Source: Candidatus Electrothrix scaldis
GTDB taxonomy: Bacteria > Desulfobacterota > Desulfobulbia > Desulfobulbales > Desulfobulbaceae
Direction of reading: 5' to 3'
DNA length: 64,000 nucleotides
Assembly (NCBI GenBank): GCA_033584155.1
Contig: CP138355.1
Location: 3,295,826-3,359,825 of the forward strand
The notes under the pieces were generated by a model, which saw only the letters and a program-made list of their open reading frames with translations, searched no databases and was not told the DNA's origin. The position numbers were made by a program, and so were the translations under genes. Shown in pieces: positions 26,786 through 35,460 of the stretch (position 1 is its first letter; the number at the start of each line of letters is the position of its first letter).

Positions 26786-27112
26786 TCAACACCCCTCAAC
26801 AGGATCTGACTTTTTATTGACCTTGAGGGTGATCTGATCATCCACCTTGATCTTGCTGCTTTTCTCACCGCAATCCAGGACAACCGTATTATCCTTCACC
26901 TCCAGCGCCTTTGCTACACTTTCTGCATTTTCCCGTTTTATGTTGGGCGAACGGTTGTTTTCCCAACAGGAAACCGTTCTGATAGCCACTCCAACAACTG
27001 TTGCGAGATACTCCTGGGTTAGCCCCTTGGATTCTCGAATATACTTGATCTTGGTACCGTCTATGGCAACGGTGGCTTGCGGAGAGAAGAGCTGCTGGTC
27101 TTTTGTATTCAT
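26786..27112 (-). CDS. XRE-family regulator, paralogue of the gene at 24216
   Basis: Protein of 108 residues with an XRE helix-turn-helix: KIKYIRESKGLTQEYLAT, then GVAIRTVSCWENNRSPN, the second helix matching that of the 24216 protein. Here the C-terminus is a small acidic or Lys-rich strand domain (KIKVDDQITLKVNKKSD) rather than a membrane helix. No ribosome site is evident. It probably arose by duplication with the other regulator. Confidence 0.75.
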   Translation of the reverse strand: MNTKDQQLFSPQATVAIDGTKIKYIRESKGLTQEYLATVVGVAIRTVSCWENNRSPNIKRENAESVAKALEVKDNTVVLDCGEKSSKIKVDDQITLKVNKKSDPVEGC

Positions 27113-27483
27113 CCGTTTTTTTTGGTCAAGGTACGTATTTTTTTTAGCAAACGAACTTACCAGGCAACTGCCCGCTTTTCAATTATAATCAAAAGGTGTT
27201 TTTCCGAGCATCCCATCCCTTGATTAAAAAAAGTTCCTTGCCCCCTTGACTTTCTGCGCATCGATTTTATTGTTTTGTGCGGTTGAATTTCTCGCTGGAA
27301 ACTCTGTGAAAACAGAGAGATACTCCCGGCTCTGGTCGGACGAACGCATCCGGTCTTCTCGTACCGCCCTGCGTCCTGCCCTGTCTCCATCTGCCCTGAT
27401 TTCCCTGTTTTTCACGTATTCCGGCGAGACTTGTTCTTGTTCATTTATTGCTTTTTTTCAATCCAGTACATGGAGTTATGCAC

Positions 27484-28413
27484 ATGATTAAAGTTGAACA
27501 CCTCACCAGAAAATATGGCGACTTTACAGCAGTCGATAAGGTCTCGTTTGAGATAGGCCAGGGTGAAATTGTCGGCCTGCTAGGGCATAACGGTGCAGGC
27601 AAGACCACCATTATGAAAATGATGACCGGCTATCTTGAGCCGACTGAGGGGAGCATCACCATTGATGGCCTGGATGTGGGCAAGGATCGTCGCAAAATCC
27701 AGAAGAAGATAGGGTATCTCCCGGAAAACTGCCCTGTCTATCCAGAGATGACCGTGCTGGAGTACCTGGAATACAGTGCGACCCTGCACGGGGTAGCGGC
27801 CCAGGACCGCCCCGCACTGATCCGTTCGGCTGTGGCGCGAACTGCCCTGGAGGCAAAGGCCAGCAAGCAGCTTTCCACCCTTTCCCGAGGGTATCGGCAG
27901 CGGACCGGTGTGGCCCAGGCCATCCTCCATAAACCGGATATTCTGATTTTGGATGAGCCGACCAACGGGCTTGATCCCACCCAGATTCAGCATATGCGGA
28001 CCTTAATTGCTGATCTCGCCAAGACCTCGACGGTCATCGTGTCCACCCATATTCTCCAGGAGGTGCAGGCCATCTGTGACCGGGTGATCATTATCAAGGA
28101 CGGCGCTATGGCCCTGGATGCTCAGGTCGATGGCTTACAACAGAGCTCGAAACTCCTCATCAGCACCGATGGCGACGCAGACGCTGCGCTGGAATACTTT
28201 CAATCCTTTGCCCAGGTGGCCTCTGTCGCAGCAACCAGGGAGCAGCAATTCGAGCTGGAATTGAACGCAGATGCAGACGGCAAGGCAACAGCAGCGGCTT
28301 TGGCCAAGGCGATTCATGAAAAGGACTGGCAGCTCTTTGCCATGCATTTTGAATCCCGCAATCTGGAAACGGTCTTTGCCGAGATCAGTGAGAGAGGAGG
28401 TGCCGCATCATGA
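27484..28413 (+). CDS. ABC transporter ATPase, GldA-like
   Basis: ATP-binding subunit of 309 residues. Walker A GHNGAGKTT, signature LSRGYRQR (an LSGGQ variant), Walker B ILILDEPTNGLDPTQ and the switch His in STHILQE are all present. A C-terminal extension of about 90 residues follows the nucleotide domain. The start at 27484 is set by the GGAG site eight bases upstream. With the next two genes it forms an ABC operon (ATGA overlaps) like those linked to gliding motility (GldA/GldFG); whether this cell glides is not shown. The ATPase would drive export or membrane work. Confidence 0.9.
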   Translation: MIKVEHLTRKYGDFTAVDKVSFEIGQGEIVGLLGHNGAGKTTIMKMMTGYLEPTEGSITIDGLDVGKDRRKIQKKIGYLPENCPVYPEMTVLEYLEYSATLHGVAAQDRPALIRSAVARTALEAKASKQLSTLSRGYRQRTGVAQAILHKPDILILDEPTNGLDPTQIQHMRTLIADLAKTSTVIVSTHILQEVQAICDRVIIIKDGAMALDAQVDGLQQSSKLLISTDGDADAALEYFQSFAQVASVAATREQQFELELNADADGKATAAALAKAIHEKDWQLFAMHFESRNLETVFAEISERGGAAS

Positions 28414-31325
28414 GCACATTATTTCGCATAGCACGCAAGGAATTCGGGGCCTTTTTCAGCTCTCCGGTGGCCTTTATCTTTCTCGGCACCTTTCTTGCGA
28501 CAACCTTATTTATTTTCTTCTGGGTGGAGACCTTCTTCTCCCGCAATATTACCGAACTTCGGGCCCTGTTTGAGTGGATGCCCATCCTGCTCATCTTTCT
28601 CGTTGCCGCCATTACCATGCGGATGTGGGCAGAAGAGCATCGGGCCGGAACCCTGGAGTTCCTCCTGACCTCGCCGGTCCGACCTGTGACCCTGGTGCTC
28701 GGTAAATTCCTGGCCTGTCTGGCCCTGATTGCCTTGGCCCTGGCTTTAACCCTGCCCCTGGCCATCACGGTGAGCTTCCTCGGCCCCTTGGATTGGGGAC
28801 CGGTGCTGGGCGGGTATCTGGCCTCGCTCTTTCTGGCCGCAGCCTATATCTCTATCGGCTTATTTGTCAGCGTAAAATCTGAGAACCAAATCGTCAGCCT
28901 GATCACCACCTCGCTGATCTGCGGCCTGCTCTATCTGATCGGTTCTGATACGTTGGCAGCCTTTTTCGGCAATAAGGGCGCAGAGGTCCTACAGCTACTG
29001 GGGAGCGGCTCCCGTTTTCACTCCATCACCCGTGGGGTGATTGATCTGCGTGATCTCTATTATTACCTGGGCATCATGGGTGTTTTTCTCTGCCTGAACA
29101 TCTACGGCCTGGAGAAAATCCGTTGGGCAGGTAATCCGGTCAATAGCAATCATCGGGCCTGGCAGATAGCCTGTGGTCTGCTCATTGCCAACTTCCTGGC
29201 TGCTAATCTCTGGCTGGCGCCTATGGGTGAGTTGCGTTCCGACATGACCGATGGTGATATCTACTCGATCTCCGATGCGACCCGCAGTTATCTGGAGCAG
29301 ATTCGCGAACCCCTGCTGATTCGCGGTTATTTTTCCGCCCAGACCCATCCCCTGCTGGCCCCGCTGGTACCGCGCCTGCGTGATCTGCTGGAGGAATATG
29401 CTATCGCTGGTAAGGATAAGGTACGGGTTGAGTTCATTGATCCGGCAGATAATCCGGATCTGGAACAGGAAGCAGGCCAGAAATATGGCATCCGGCCTGT
29501 ACCCTTTCAGACGGCCAGCAAGTATCAGGCCTCGGTGACCAACTCCTATTTTGATATCCTGATCCGCTACGGTGATCAGTTCGAGACCTTGGGCTTCCGT
29601 GATCTCATTGAGGTCAAGGCCCAGGATGAGCAGAACCTGGATGTAGAACTGCGCAATCCGGAATACGATATCACCCGGGCCATCAAAAAGGTTCTGTACA
29701 GCTATCAGGCTGGCGGTGATCTGTTCAGCTCGATGAAGAAACCGGTTGCGTTGACCGGCTATTTTTCTGCTGATGAACGTTTGCCTGAGGAGCTGGTGAA
29801 AGTAAAAGGCGACCTGTTGGAGCTGAGCAAGGAGCTGGAAGCGGAGAGTGGTGGCCGGTTCAGCGCAACCCTTATTGATCCTGAGGCGAATAACGGCGCT
29901 GTTGCTGATCAGATCAGCCAGGAATACGGTTTTCGTCCTATGGCGGCCAGTCTCTTTGACCAAAATACCTTCTGGTTCTACATGATGCTGCAAAGTGGCG
30001 ACCAGACCGTTGAGGTGCCCCTGCCTGAAGATTTTGCAAAAGAAAGCCTGAAGCGGGCCATTGATGCGGGTCTGAAGCGCTTTGCCACCGGCTTTACCAA
30101 GAATATCGCCCTGAGCGTCCCGAAATCCATGCCGCCCATGCCCCAGTACGGCATTCCTGGTGGCGGTGGTCCCAAATTCGATGCCCTGCGCGAACTGCTC
30201 TCCCAGGAGCATACGGTCACGGATGCGGCTCTGGAAAAAGGCCAGGTTCCAGGCGAGGCAGATATCCTGATGGTGGCAGCCCCGCAGGAGCTGGATGAGA
30301 AGAAGCTCTTTGCGGTGGATCAGTTCCTGATGCAGGGTGGCACTGTCATTCTGGCGGCCTCACCCTATCAGGTGGATCTCAAAGGCCAGCTCTCCATGAG
30401 CGAGAAAAAAACAGGGCTGGAAGATTGGCTGCAACATAACGGCATCAGCATCGAAAAACAGATGGTGCTTGATCCCCAGAACACTCCTTTCCCAGTGCCG
30501 GTACAACGCAATCTGGGAGGCTTTATGGTCCGGGAAACCAAGCTGGTCAATTATCCCTATTTTGTTGATATCCGCCCTGACGGCATGAACGAGGACAGCG
30601 GCATAACCTCTGGTTTGCAGCAGGTTACCATGAACTGGGTCTCTCCCATCACTATTGATAAGGAGAAGAACAAGGGCCGCAAGGTGATTCGCCTACTGGA
30701 AAGCACGGACAAGAGCTGGCTTTCTTCCTCCACCATGATTCAACCTGATTTCCAGACCAACGGGGACCTGGGATTTGCAGTTGAGGGAGAACAGGGCAAA
30801 CATCTCCTGGCGGCAGCCATTGAGGGCGGTTTTACCTCCTACTTCACTGGCAAGCCATCTCCTCTGCTGAAAAAAGATAAGGAGGAAAAAGAGCCGCAAC
30901 AGACCCCACCAGGACAAGAGGAAGAAAAGAAAAAAGAAGAGCTTATTATTCGCCAATTGGATAAATCCCCGGATACGGCTCGGATCATCCTCTTTGGTTC
31001 CAACAGCTTTCTCAGCGATACGGTTTTGGGCATTGCTTCCAGTGTGATGCGGACTAATTACCTGGGACCGGTGCAGCTGGTCGCCAATACCGTGGACTGG
31101 TCTTTGGAGGACCGGGGCCTGCTCTCCATTCGCGGCAGAAGTCATTTTTCCCGTCCGCTGAATCCCATCACCAAGAACCAACAGCTTTTCTGGGAGTATC
31201 TCAACTACGGTCTTGTGCTGCTCGGTCTGGTCATCATCTGGTTGCTTCGATTTCGTATCCGCAAACGGGCAGAGGAACGGCAACTGGCCTTTTTGCAGCC
31301 TGAGACAGGGAGGGTATCATCATGA
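28410..31325 (+). CDS. GldF-GldG fusion: ABC-2 permease plus periplasmic ABC-associated domain
   Basis: Protein of 971 residues. Residues 1-240 form an ABC-2 permease (six helices; RIARKEFGAFFSSPVAFIF at the start). Then TM helix LLIANFLAANLWLA leads into a large GldG-like domain, with ATRSYLEQIREPLLIRGYF early and repeated strand-helix modules after it. The last helix is near the C-terminus (LVLLGLVIIWLLRFRIRKR). In many genomes these are two genes; here they are one chain. It overlaps both neighbours by four bases. Confidence 0.85.
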   Translation: MSTLFRIARKEFGAFFSSPVAFIFLGTFLATTLFIFFWVETFFSRNITELRALFEWMPILLIFLVAAITMRMWAEEHRAGTLEFLLTSPVRPVTLVLGKFLACLALIALALALTLPLAITVSFLGPLDWGPVLGGYLASLFLAAAYISIGLFVSVKSENQIVSLITTSLICGLLYLIGSDTLAAFFGNKGAEVLQLLGSGSRFHSITRGVIDLRDLYYYLGIMGVFLCLNIYGLEKIRWAGNPVNSNHRAWQIACGLLIANFLAANLWLAPMGELRSDMTDGDIYSISDATRSYLEQIREPLLIRGYFSAQTHPLLAPLVPRLRDLLEEYAIAGKDKVRVEFIDPADNPDLEQEAGQKYGIRPVPFQTASKYQASVTNSYFDILIRYGDQFETLGFRDLIEVKAQDEQNLDVELRNPEYDITRAIKKVLYSYQAGGDLFSSMKKPVALTGYFSADERLPEELVKVKGDLLELSKELEAESGGRFSATLIDPEANNGAVADQISQEYGFRPMAASLFDQNTFWFYMMLQSGDQTVEVPLPEDFAKESLKRAIDAGLKRFATGFTKNIALSVPKSMPPMPQYGIPGGGGPKFDALRELLSQEHTVTDAALEKGQVPGEADILMVAAPQELDEKKLFAVDQFLMQGGTVILAASPYQVDLKGQLSMSEKKTGLEDWLQHNGISIEKQMVLDPQNTPFPVPVQRNLGGFMVRETKLVNYPYFVDIRPDGMNEDSGITSGLQQVTMNWVSPITIDKEKNKGRKVIRLLESTDKSWLSSSTMIQPDFQTNGDLGFAVEGEQGKHLLAAAIEGGFTSYFTGKPSPLLKKDKEEKEPQQTPPGQEEEKKKEELIIRQLDKSPDTARIILFGSNSFLSDTVLGIASSVMRTNYLGPVQLVANTVDWSLEDRGLLSIRGRSHFSRPLNPITKNQQLFWEYLNYGLVLLGLVIIWLLRFRIRKRAEERQLAFLQPETGRVSS

Positions 31326-32569
31326 TAAAGGCAATAATCTATGCAGCCGCAGTCCTGCTTATTTTCCAGATCGGCTTGACCGTGGCTGTCCATCAACAAC
31401 AGGCAGTTAACCTGGAATCCACAGCCCCGGACTCAGCCTTTCTTTCCTTTACGCCTGGCAGCATCAGTTCGATCATTATCAACGGGCCGGAAAAGAAAGA
31501 GCTGGTCCTACAAAAAGGCGATAAAGGCTGGATCATGCCAGGGGCCTTTTCTGCACCGGCAAGCCAACGTCAGGTGGATGATCTGCTGCAAAAGCTGGCT
31601 GATGCCCACCAGGGCTTGGCGGTGGCTACCAGCAAAGGGGCGGCCAAGCGTTTTAAAACGGCTGAGGATGATTTTGAACGCCATGTGGTCCTGAAACAGG
31701 GCGACACGGTTGCTGCTGATTTCTATCTCGGCACCTCTGCCGGAGTGCGTAACAGCCATGTCCGCAAGGCAGGCCAGGATGCGGTGGTCAGCATCCCGGT
31801 GGGGAGCCACGAGGTGGATGTGGATGCGGACAGCTGGCTGGATCGCAGCCTGGCAAACCTGAGCAAGGATGAGCTCAAGGCGGTTACGCTGGGCGATATC
31901 TCTCTGACCAAGAAGAAAGAGGACAAGGAAAGCATCTGGACCTTGGAAGGCGCGAGCAAGGAGGAAACCAATAAGGACGAGGTGGATTCCCTGCTGAGTA
32001 AGATCACGGCCCTTTCTGTCCAGTCTGTGCTTGATCCAGTGAAATCAGCTGAGCTTTTGAGCAAGGCCCCGGCTGTGGAGTTCACCGTGACCAAGGAGGA
32101 CGACAGCAAGCTGACCTATGCCTTTGCCAAGAACGATGATGAGAAGGATGAGTATTTTATCCTCAAGATGTCCAATAATGATCTGTACTTTAAGGTCGGC
32201 AAATGGCTGGTTGAAGGACTGACCGAGGCCAAGCGGGAAAAACTACTGGTCGGCTATGAGGAGCCAAAGGAAGAGACACCTGCTGCCGCAGAACAGGGGG
32301 CTCCGGCTCTTGATCTGCCTGCGCCAGAGGTTGAGCAGGCGGTTCTGCCTGAGCTCCCGGAGGAGGATGCATCTGACCAGACTGACCAAGCCGTGCAGGA
32401 AGAACTGAGCGAGCAAGGCGAACAAGATGGCGATGTCCTTGCTGAGCCAGAGCCAGCAGAGGACGCTGTTGCACCTGCTGCTGAGGAGGCGGAGACCGCT
32501 GACGAGGCTGCACCAGTAGAACAGGAAACGGAGGATTCTCAGGAGGAGGAAGCAGCGCCTGCGGAGTAA
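31322..32569 (+). CDS. DUF4340 membrane-anchored protein
   Basis: Protein of 415 residues with an N-terminal anchor (AIIYAAAVLLIFQIGLTVAV) and then a DUF4340-type region; DUF4340 proteins are commonly encoded next to GldFG-like ABC genes. The last 110 residues are a low-complexity tail rich in Glu, Ala, Pro and Gln. Its ATG overlaps the permease stop (ATGA), so the three genes are coupled. The role within the complex is not known. Confidence 0.75.
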   Translation: MIKAIIYAAAVLLIFQIGLTVAVHQQQAVNLESTAPDSAFLSFTPGSISSIIINGPEKKELVLQKGDKGWIMPGAFSAPASQRQVDDLLQKLADAHQGLAVATSKGAAKRFKTAEDDFERHVVLKQGDTVAADFYLGTSAGVRNSHVRKAGQDAVVSIPVGSHEVDVDADSWLDRSLANLSKDELKAVTLGDISLTKKKEDKESIWTLEGASKEETNKDEVDSLLSKITALSVQSVLDPVKSAELLSKAPAVEFTVTKEDDSKLTYAFAKNDDEKDEYFILKMSNNDLYFKVGKWLVEGLTEAKREKLLVGYEEPKEETPAAAEQGAPALDLPAPEVEQAVLPELPEEDASDQTDQAVQEELSEQGEQDGDVLAEPEPAEDAVAPAAEEAETADEAAPVEQETEDSQEEEAAPAE

Positions 32570-32583
32570 AGCGTTCTCTGACT

Positions 32584-32685
32584 CGCCCACTGTTAAAACG
32601 ATGGGCTATTTTCCAGGGCTCGGATATCCGGGACATAGCGTCCCGGAGGGACAGCCGAAAATAGCCCGGTGTTTCAACGCCGGGT
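32584..32685 (-). repeat. dispersed double-hairpin repeat, copy 2 (inverted)
   Basis: Same element as at 6554, here in the opposite orientation: CGCCCACTGTTAAAACGATG, then a GGGCTATTTTC segment, a GTCCCGGAGGGAC stem, and AATAGCCCGGTGTTTCAACG. It starts 14 bases after the DUF4340 stop. Confidence 0.75.
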
Positions 32686-32734
32686 ACTGAAAATGGCTCG
32701 TTTCCCACTCGTAAACACACCACTAACCATGCAC

Positions 32735-32772
32735 AAGGCATCTCTCGGTTATTTCGGGAGGTGCCTTTTTTA
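32735..32772 (+). terminator. rho-independent terminator
   Basis: AAGGCATCTC and GAGGTGCCTT form a 10-bp stem (one G-U pair) followed by TTTTTTA. It ends the ABC operon at 27484-32569. Confidence 0.75.
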
Positions 32773-32784
32773 TTCCATCGTAGA

Positions 32785-32809
32785 AAACCACCCCCTCTGG
32801 GGGTGGTTT
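32785..32809. terminator. second terminator hairpin
   Basis: A perfect 11-bp stem AAACCACCCCC / GGGGGTGGTTT with a three-base loop, followed by ATTTATTT. It lies 13 bases after the first terminator. Confidence 0.6.
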
Positions 32810-32856
32810 ATTTATTTACTTTTTTTGCATTCTATGTCTAAGTCCAAAAAATCAAG

Positions 32857-32895
32857 ATAGGGGCATACAAGGGCGAACACATGGGTTCGCCCCTA
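32857..32895. repeat. GTAGGGG-type palindromic repeat
   Basis: GATAGGGGCATACAAGGGCG, then GGTTCGCCCCTAC: outer arms AGGGGC/GCCCCT and an inner GGGCGAAC/GTTCGCCC. It precedes the small gene at 32915. Confidence 0.5.
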
Positions 32896-32914
32896 CTAAA
32901 ATCTCGAAAAACAG

Positions 32915-33163
32915 ATGAGAAACGACGATCAAGTAGATGTAATTGCAGCTGACGTGATGACAGGCACCATCTTAGACGAGGATTTAAAATGGTTTGTCGG
33001 CAGCCCCGGACAGACCAAATGGAAGAGGACCTTCGAAAATCGTACCAAGGCCATCGCGTTCTGCGAACGTCAAGTCCAGCTCCACCCCGATGTGGAATAC
33101 TCAATCCTAGCTACACCGACCAAAGTTGGCGACCGAATCGTAAATCAGAAATGGCAAAGATAA
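32915..33163 (+). CDS. hypothetical protein next to hsdM
   Basis: Small protein of 82 residues with no signal peptide or membrane helix; it contains KWFVGSPGQTKWKRTFEN and ends NQKWQR. No family is recognised. It lies between two palindromic repeats, upstream of the type I restriction genes. There is no strong ribosome site. It may be a real accessory gene or a chance frame. Confidence 0.4.
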   Translation: MRNDDQVDVIAADVMTGTILDEDLKWFVGSPGQTKWKRTFENRTKAIAFCERQVQLHPDVEYSILATPTKVGDRIVNQKWQR

Positions 33164-33204
33164 TCGATTTAACAAAAAATATCCTACCCGCTATTCCGAG
33201 TATC

Positions 33205-33265
33205 GTAGGGGCAAACCCGTGTGTTTGCCCTTTTATACCGGGCAGACACGCAGGTCTGCCCCTAC
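33205..33265. repeat. GTAGGGG-type palindromic repeat
   Basis: GTAGGGGCAAACCCGTGTG, then TTTGCCC, then CGGGCAGACACGCAGG and CTGCCCCTAC. Similar arms occur at 5354 and 32857. It lies between the small gene and hsdM. Confidence 0.55.
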
Positions 33266-33383
33266 AACAAAAAACGGGGAACTTATTTTTTGTGAATTTC
33301 CTTATTCTCGGAATAATACAACACAAACATCAGGTCAGGCGGCTTTATTGAACCGCCTGATATTTTTATCCACAAGGAATCAC

Positions 33384-35012
33384 ATGGCAAAAAAAGCAGC
33401 AAACAAGAAGGCAACAAAGAAAGCAGACAGTTTTGAGCAAATCCTCTGGGACACCGCCAATAAGCTCCGGGGCTCGGTTTCCTCGGCAGATTATAAGCAT
33501 GTGGTCCTGAGTCTGATCTTTCTCAAATTTGCCAGTGATAAATTTGAAGAACGCAGGGCAGAGCTCATTGCCGAGGGCAAGGAAAAGTATGTGGACATGG
33601 TGGAGTTTTACACCATGAAGAATGTCTTTTTCCTGCCCGAGGAAGCGCGCTGGAGCTATGTGAAGCAGCAGGCCAAGCAGGATGATATTGCCATCAAGAT
33701 CGACACGGCCCTGGCCACGGTGGAGAAGACAAACAAGGCCCTGAAAGGGGCCCTGCCGGATAACTATTTCTCCCGCCTGGGGCTGGAAGGCAGCAAGCTG
33801 GCCGCCCTGATTGACACCATCTCCAATATTGATACGGTGGCGGATAAAAAGGAAGATGTGGTGGGCCGGGTCTATGAGTATTTCCTGGCCAAGTTTGCCG
33901 CCTCTGAGGGCCAGCGGGGCGGTGAGTTCTACACCCCCAAGGTGGTGGTTAACCTGATTGCCGAGATGATTGAGCCCTACAAAGGCAAGATCTATGATCC
34001 CTGCTGCGGTTCCGGCGGCATGTTTGTCCAGTCCATCAAGTTTGTTGAGAGCCACCACGGGAACACCAGGGATATTTCCATCTACGGCCAGGAGTCCATT
34101 GCCACAACCCGCAAACTGGCCAAGATGAACCTGGCCATCCGGGGTATTTCCGGCAATCTGGGTGAGGCCCCGGCAGACACCTTTTTCCGGGATCAGCACC
34201 CGGACCTCAAGGCGGATTACATCATGGCCAATCCGCCCTTTAACCTGAAAGGGTGGCGGGCTGCGGACGAGCTCATTGATGATCCGCGCTGGGCTGGCTA
34301 CGAGGTGCCGCCTGCCAATAATGCCAACTACGCCTGGATTCTCCACATGATCTCCAAGCTCTCGGAAAACGGGGTGGCCGGTTTTGTCCTGGCCAACGGC
34401 TCCATGAGCACCACCACCAATTCCGAGGGGGAGATCCGCAAAAAGATTATAGAAAATGACCTGGTGGATTGCATGATCGCCCTGCCGGGGCAGCTCTTTT
34501 TCACCACTGCTATACCGGTCTGTCTCTGGTTTATCAGCAAGAACAAAAAGGCGGATGCCGCGCAGGGGTTTCGCGATCGCCAGGGCGAAACCCTGTTTAT
34601 CGATGCCCGCAAGATGGGCTCGCTGATTGACCGGGTGCATCGGGAGCTGTCCGATGAGGAGATTGGCGAGATCGCCCGGACCTATCATGCCTGGCGGGGG
34701 GAGAATTATGAATGCAGAATGATGAATGCTGAAGTGAAGGGGGAAACAATTCATAACTCAGGATTCATCATTCATCATTACGAGGACAAGCCGGGCTTTT
34801 GCAAATCGGCCACCTTAGAGGAAATCACGTCGCATCAGTATGTTTTGACGCCTGGCCGCTATGTGGGGGTTGAGGAGCTGGAGGATGACGGGGTGCCCTT
34901 TGAGGAGAAGATGGGAGAGCTGACCGCGACCCTGTATCAGCAGATGAAGGAAGGGGCAGAGTTGGATGCGGTGATTCGGAGGAATTTGGAGGTGTTGGGT
35001 TATGGGGGGTGA
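33384..35012 (+). CDS. hsdM: type I restriction-modification DNA methyltransferase HsdM
   Basis: Protein of 542 residues that methylates adenine together with HsdS. The SAM loop DPCCGSGGMF is near residue 205 and the catalytic NPPF near 282; GQRGGEFYTPK precedes the SAM loop. The start is the ATG at 33384 with an AAGGA site; the frame upstream belongs to a repeat. Residues about 440-467 are an insertion of a palindromic A/T-rich segment (see finding) in an otherwise normal chain that resumes with GFCKSATLEEITSH. Its stop overlaps hsdS by 11 bases. Confidence 0.93.
   Translation: MAKKAANKKATKKADSFEQILWDTANKLRGSVSSADYKHVVLSLIFLKFASDKFEERRAELIAEGKEKYVDMVEFYTMKNVFFLPEEARWSYVKQQAKQDDIAIKIDTALATVEKTNKALKGALPDNYFSRLGLEGSKLAALIDTISNIDTVADKKEDVVGRVYEYFLAKFAASEGQRGGEFYTPKVVVNLIAEMIEPYKGKIYDPCCGSGGMFVQSIKFVESHHGNTRDISIYGQESIATTRKLAKMNLAIRGISGNLGEAPADTFFRDQHPDLKADYIMANPPFNLKGWRAADELIDDPRWAGYEVPPANNANYAWILHMISKLSENGVAGFVLANGSMSTTTNSEGEIRKKIIENDLVDCMIALPGQLFFTTAIPVCLWFISKNKKADAAQGFRDRQGETLFIDARKMGSLIDRVHRELSDEEIGEIARTYHAWRGENYECRMMNAEVKGETIHNSGFIIHHYEDKPGFCKSATLEEITSHQYVLTPGRYVGVEELEDDGVPFEEKMGELTATLYQQMKEGAELDAVIRRNLEVLGYGG
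34703..34784 (+). repeat. small palindromic element inserted in frame in hsdM
   Basis: About 80 bases inside the hsdM gene with arms GAATGATGAATG and ATTCATCATTCATCATT. It adds about 27 codons without a stop, encoding ECRMMNAEVKGETIHNSGFI, between the ordinary HsdM segments YHAWRGEN and EDKPGFCKSATLEEI. It resembles non-autonomous repeats. Confidence 0.6.
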
Positions 35013-35460
35013 GTGGCAGAGCTTATCTTTAAACGATGTTTGCTTGGGGATATTTGATTGCCCGCACTCTACCCCGAAGCTGTCAGACACTGGTCCCTAT
35101 ATGGCACGTACTCAAGATATTCGGCAAGGATATTTTGATATCTCTACAGCTGTTCATGTCAGCAACGAAGTGTATTCTGAAAGAATTCGTAGAGCAGAGC
35201 CAATACATGGAGATCTTTTATTTAGCCGAGAAGGAACTTACTTCGGCGATGCAGCTGAGGTGCCTCCAAATACACAGGTATGTCTTGGGCAACGGATGGT
35301 ACTTATTCGTCCTAACCCAGAGATAATTCGTTCCAGTTATTTGAGAATGTTTATAAACTCTAAGGTGTTTCAAACTTTGTTGGGTGCGGCTCTTTTCCTG
35401 CAATCTTCCAGCGATTATATCATTGCCGGAACTGCATCACCGTTCGGCATCCAGATATAG
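35002..35460 (+). pseudogene. hsdS: HsdS specificity subunit, 5' part (interrupted by IS)
   Basis: The N-terminal target-recognition domain of a type I specificity subunit (MGGEWQSLSLNDVCLG, then GDLLFSREGTYFGDAAEVP). At 35382 the frame runs into an insertion sequence and ends with about 26 foreign residues at 35460. The ATG overlaps hsdM by 11 bases. Joined to the part starting after 37084, the gene would encode 449 residues, a normal HsdS. As it stands the methylase has no complete specificity subunit. Confidence 0.9.

Noticed and set aside
28995-30212. 405-residue minus-strand ORF
   Set aside because: Antisense of the GldF-GldG fusion; no ribosome site or domain.
33366-34754. 462-residue minus-strand ORF
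   Set aside because: Antisense of hsdM, whose methylase motifs are clear.
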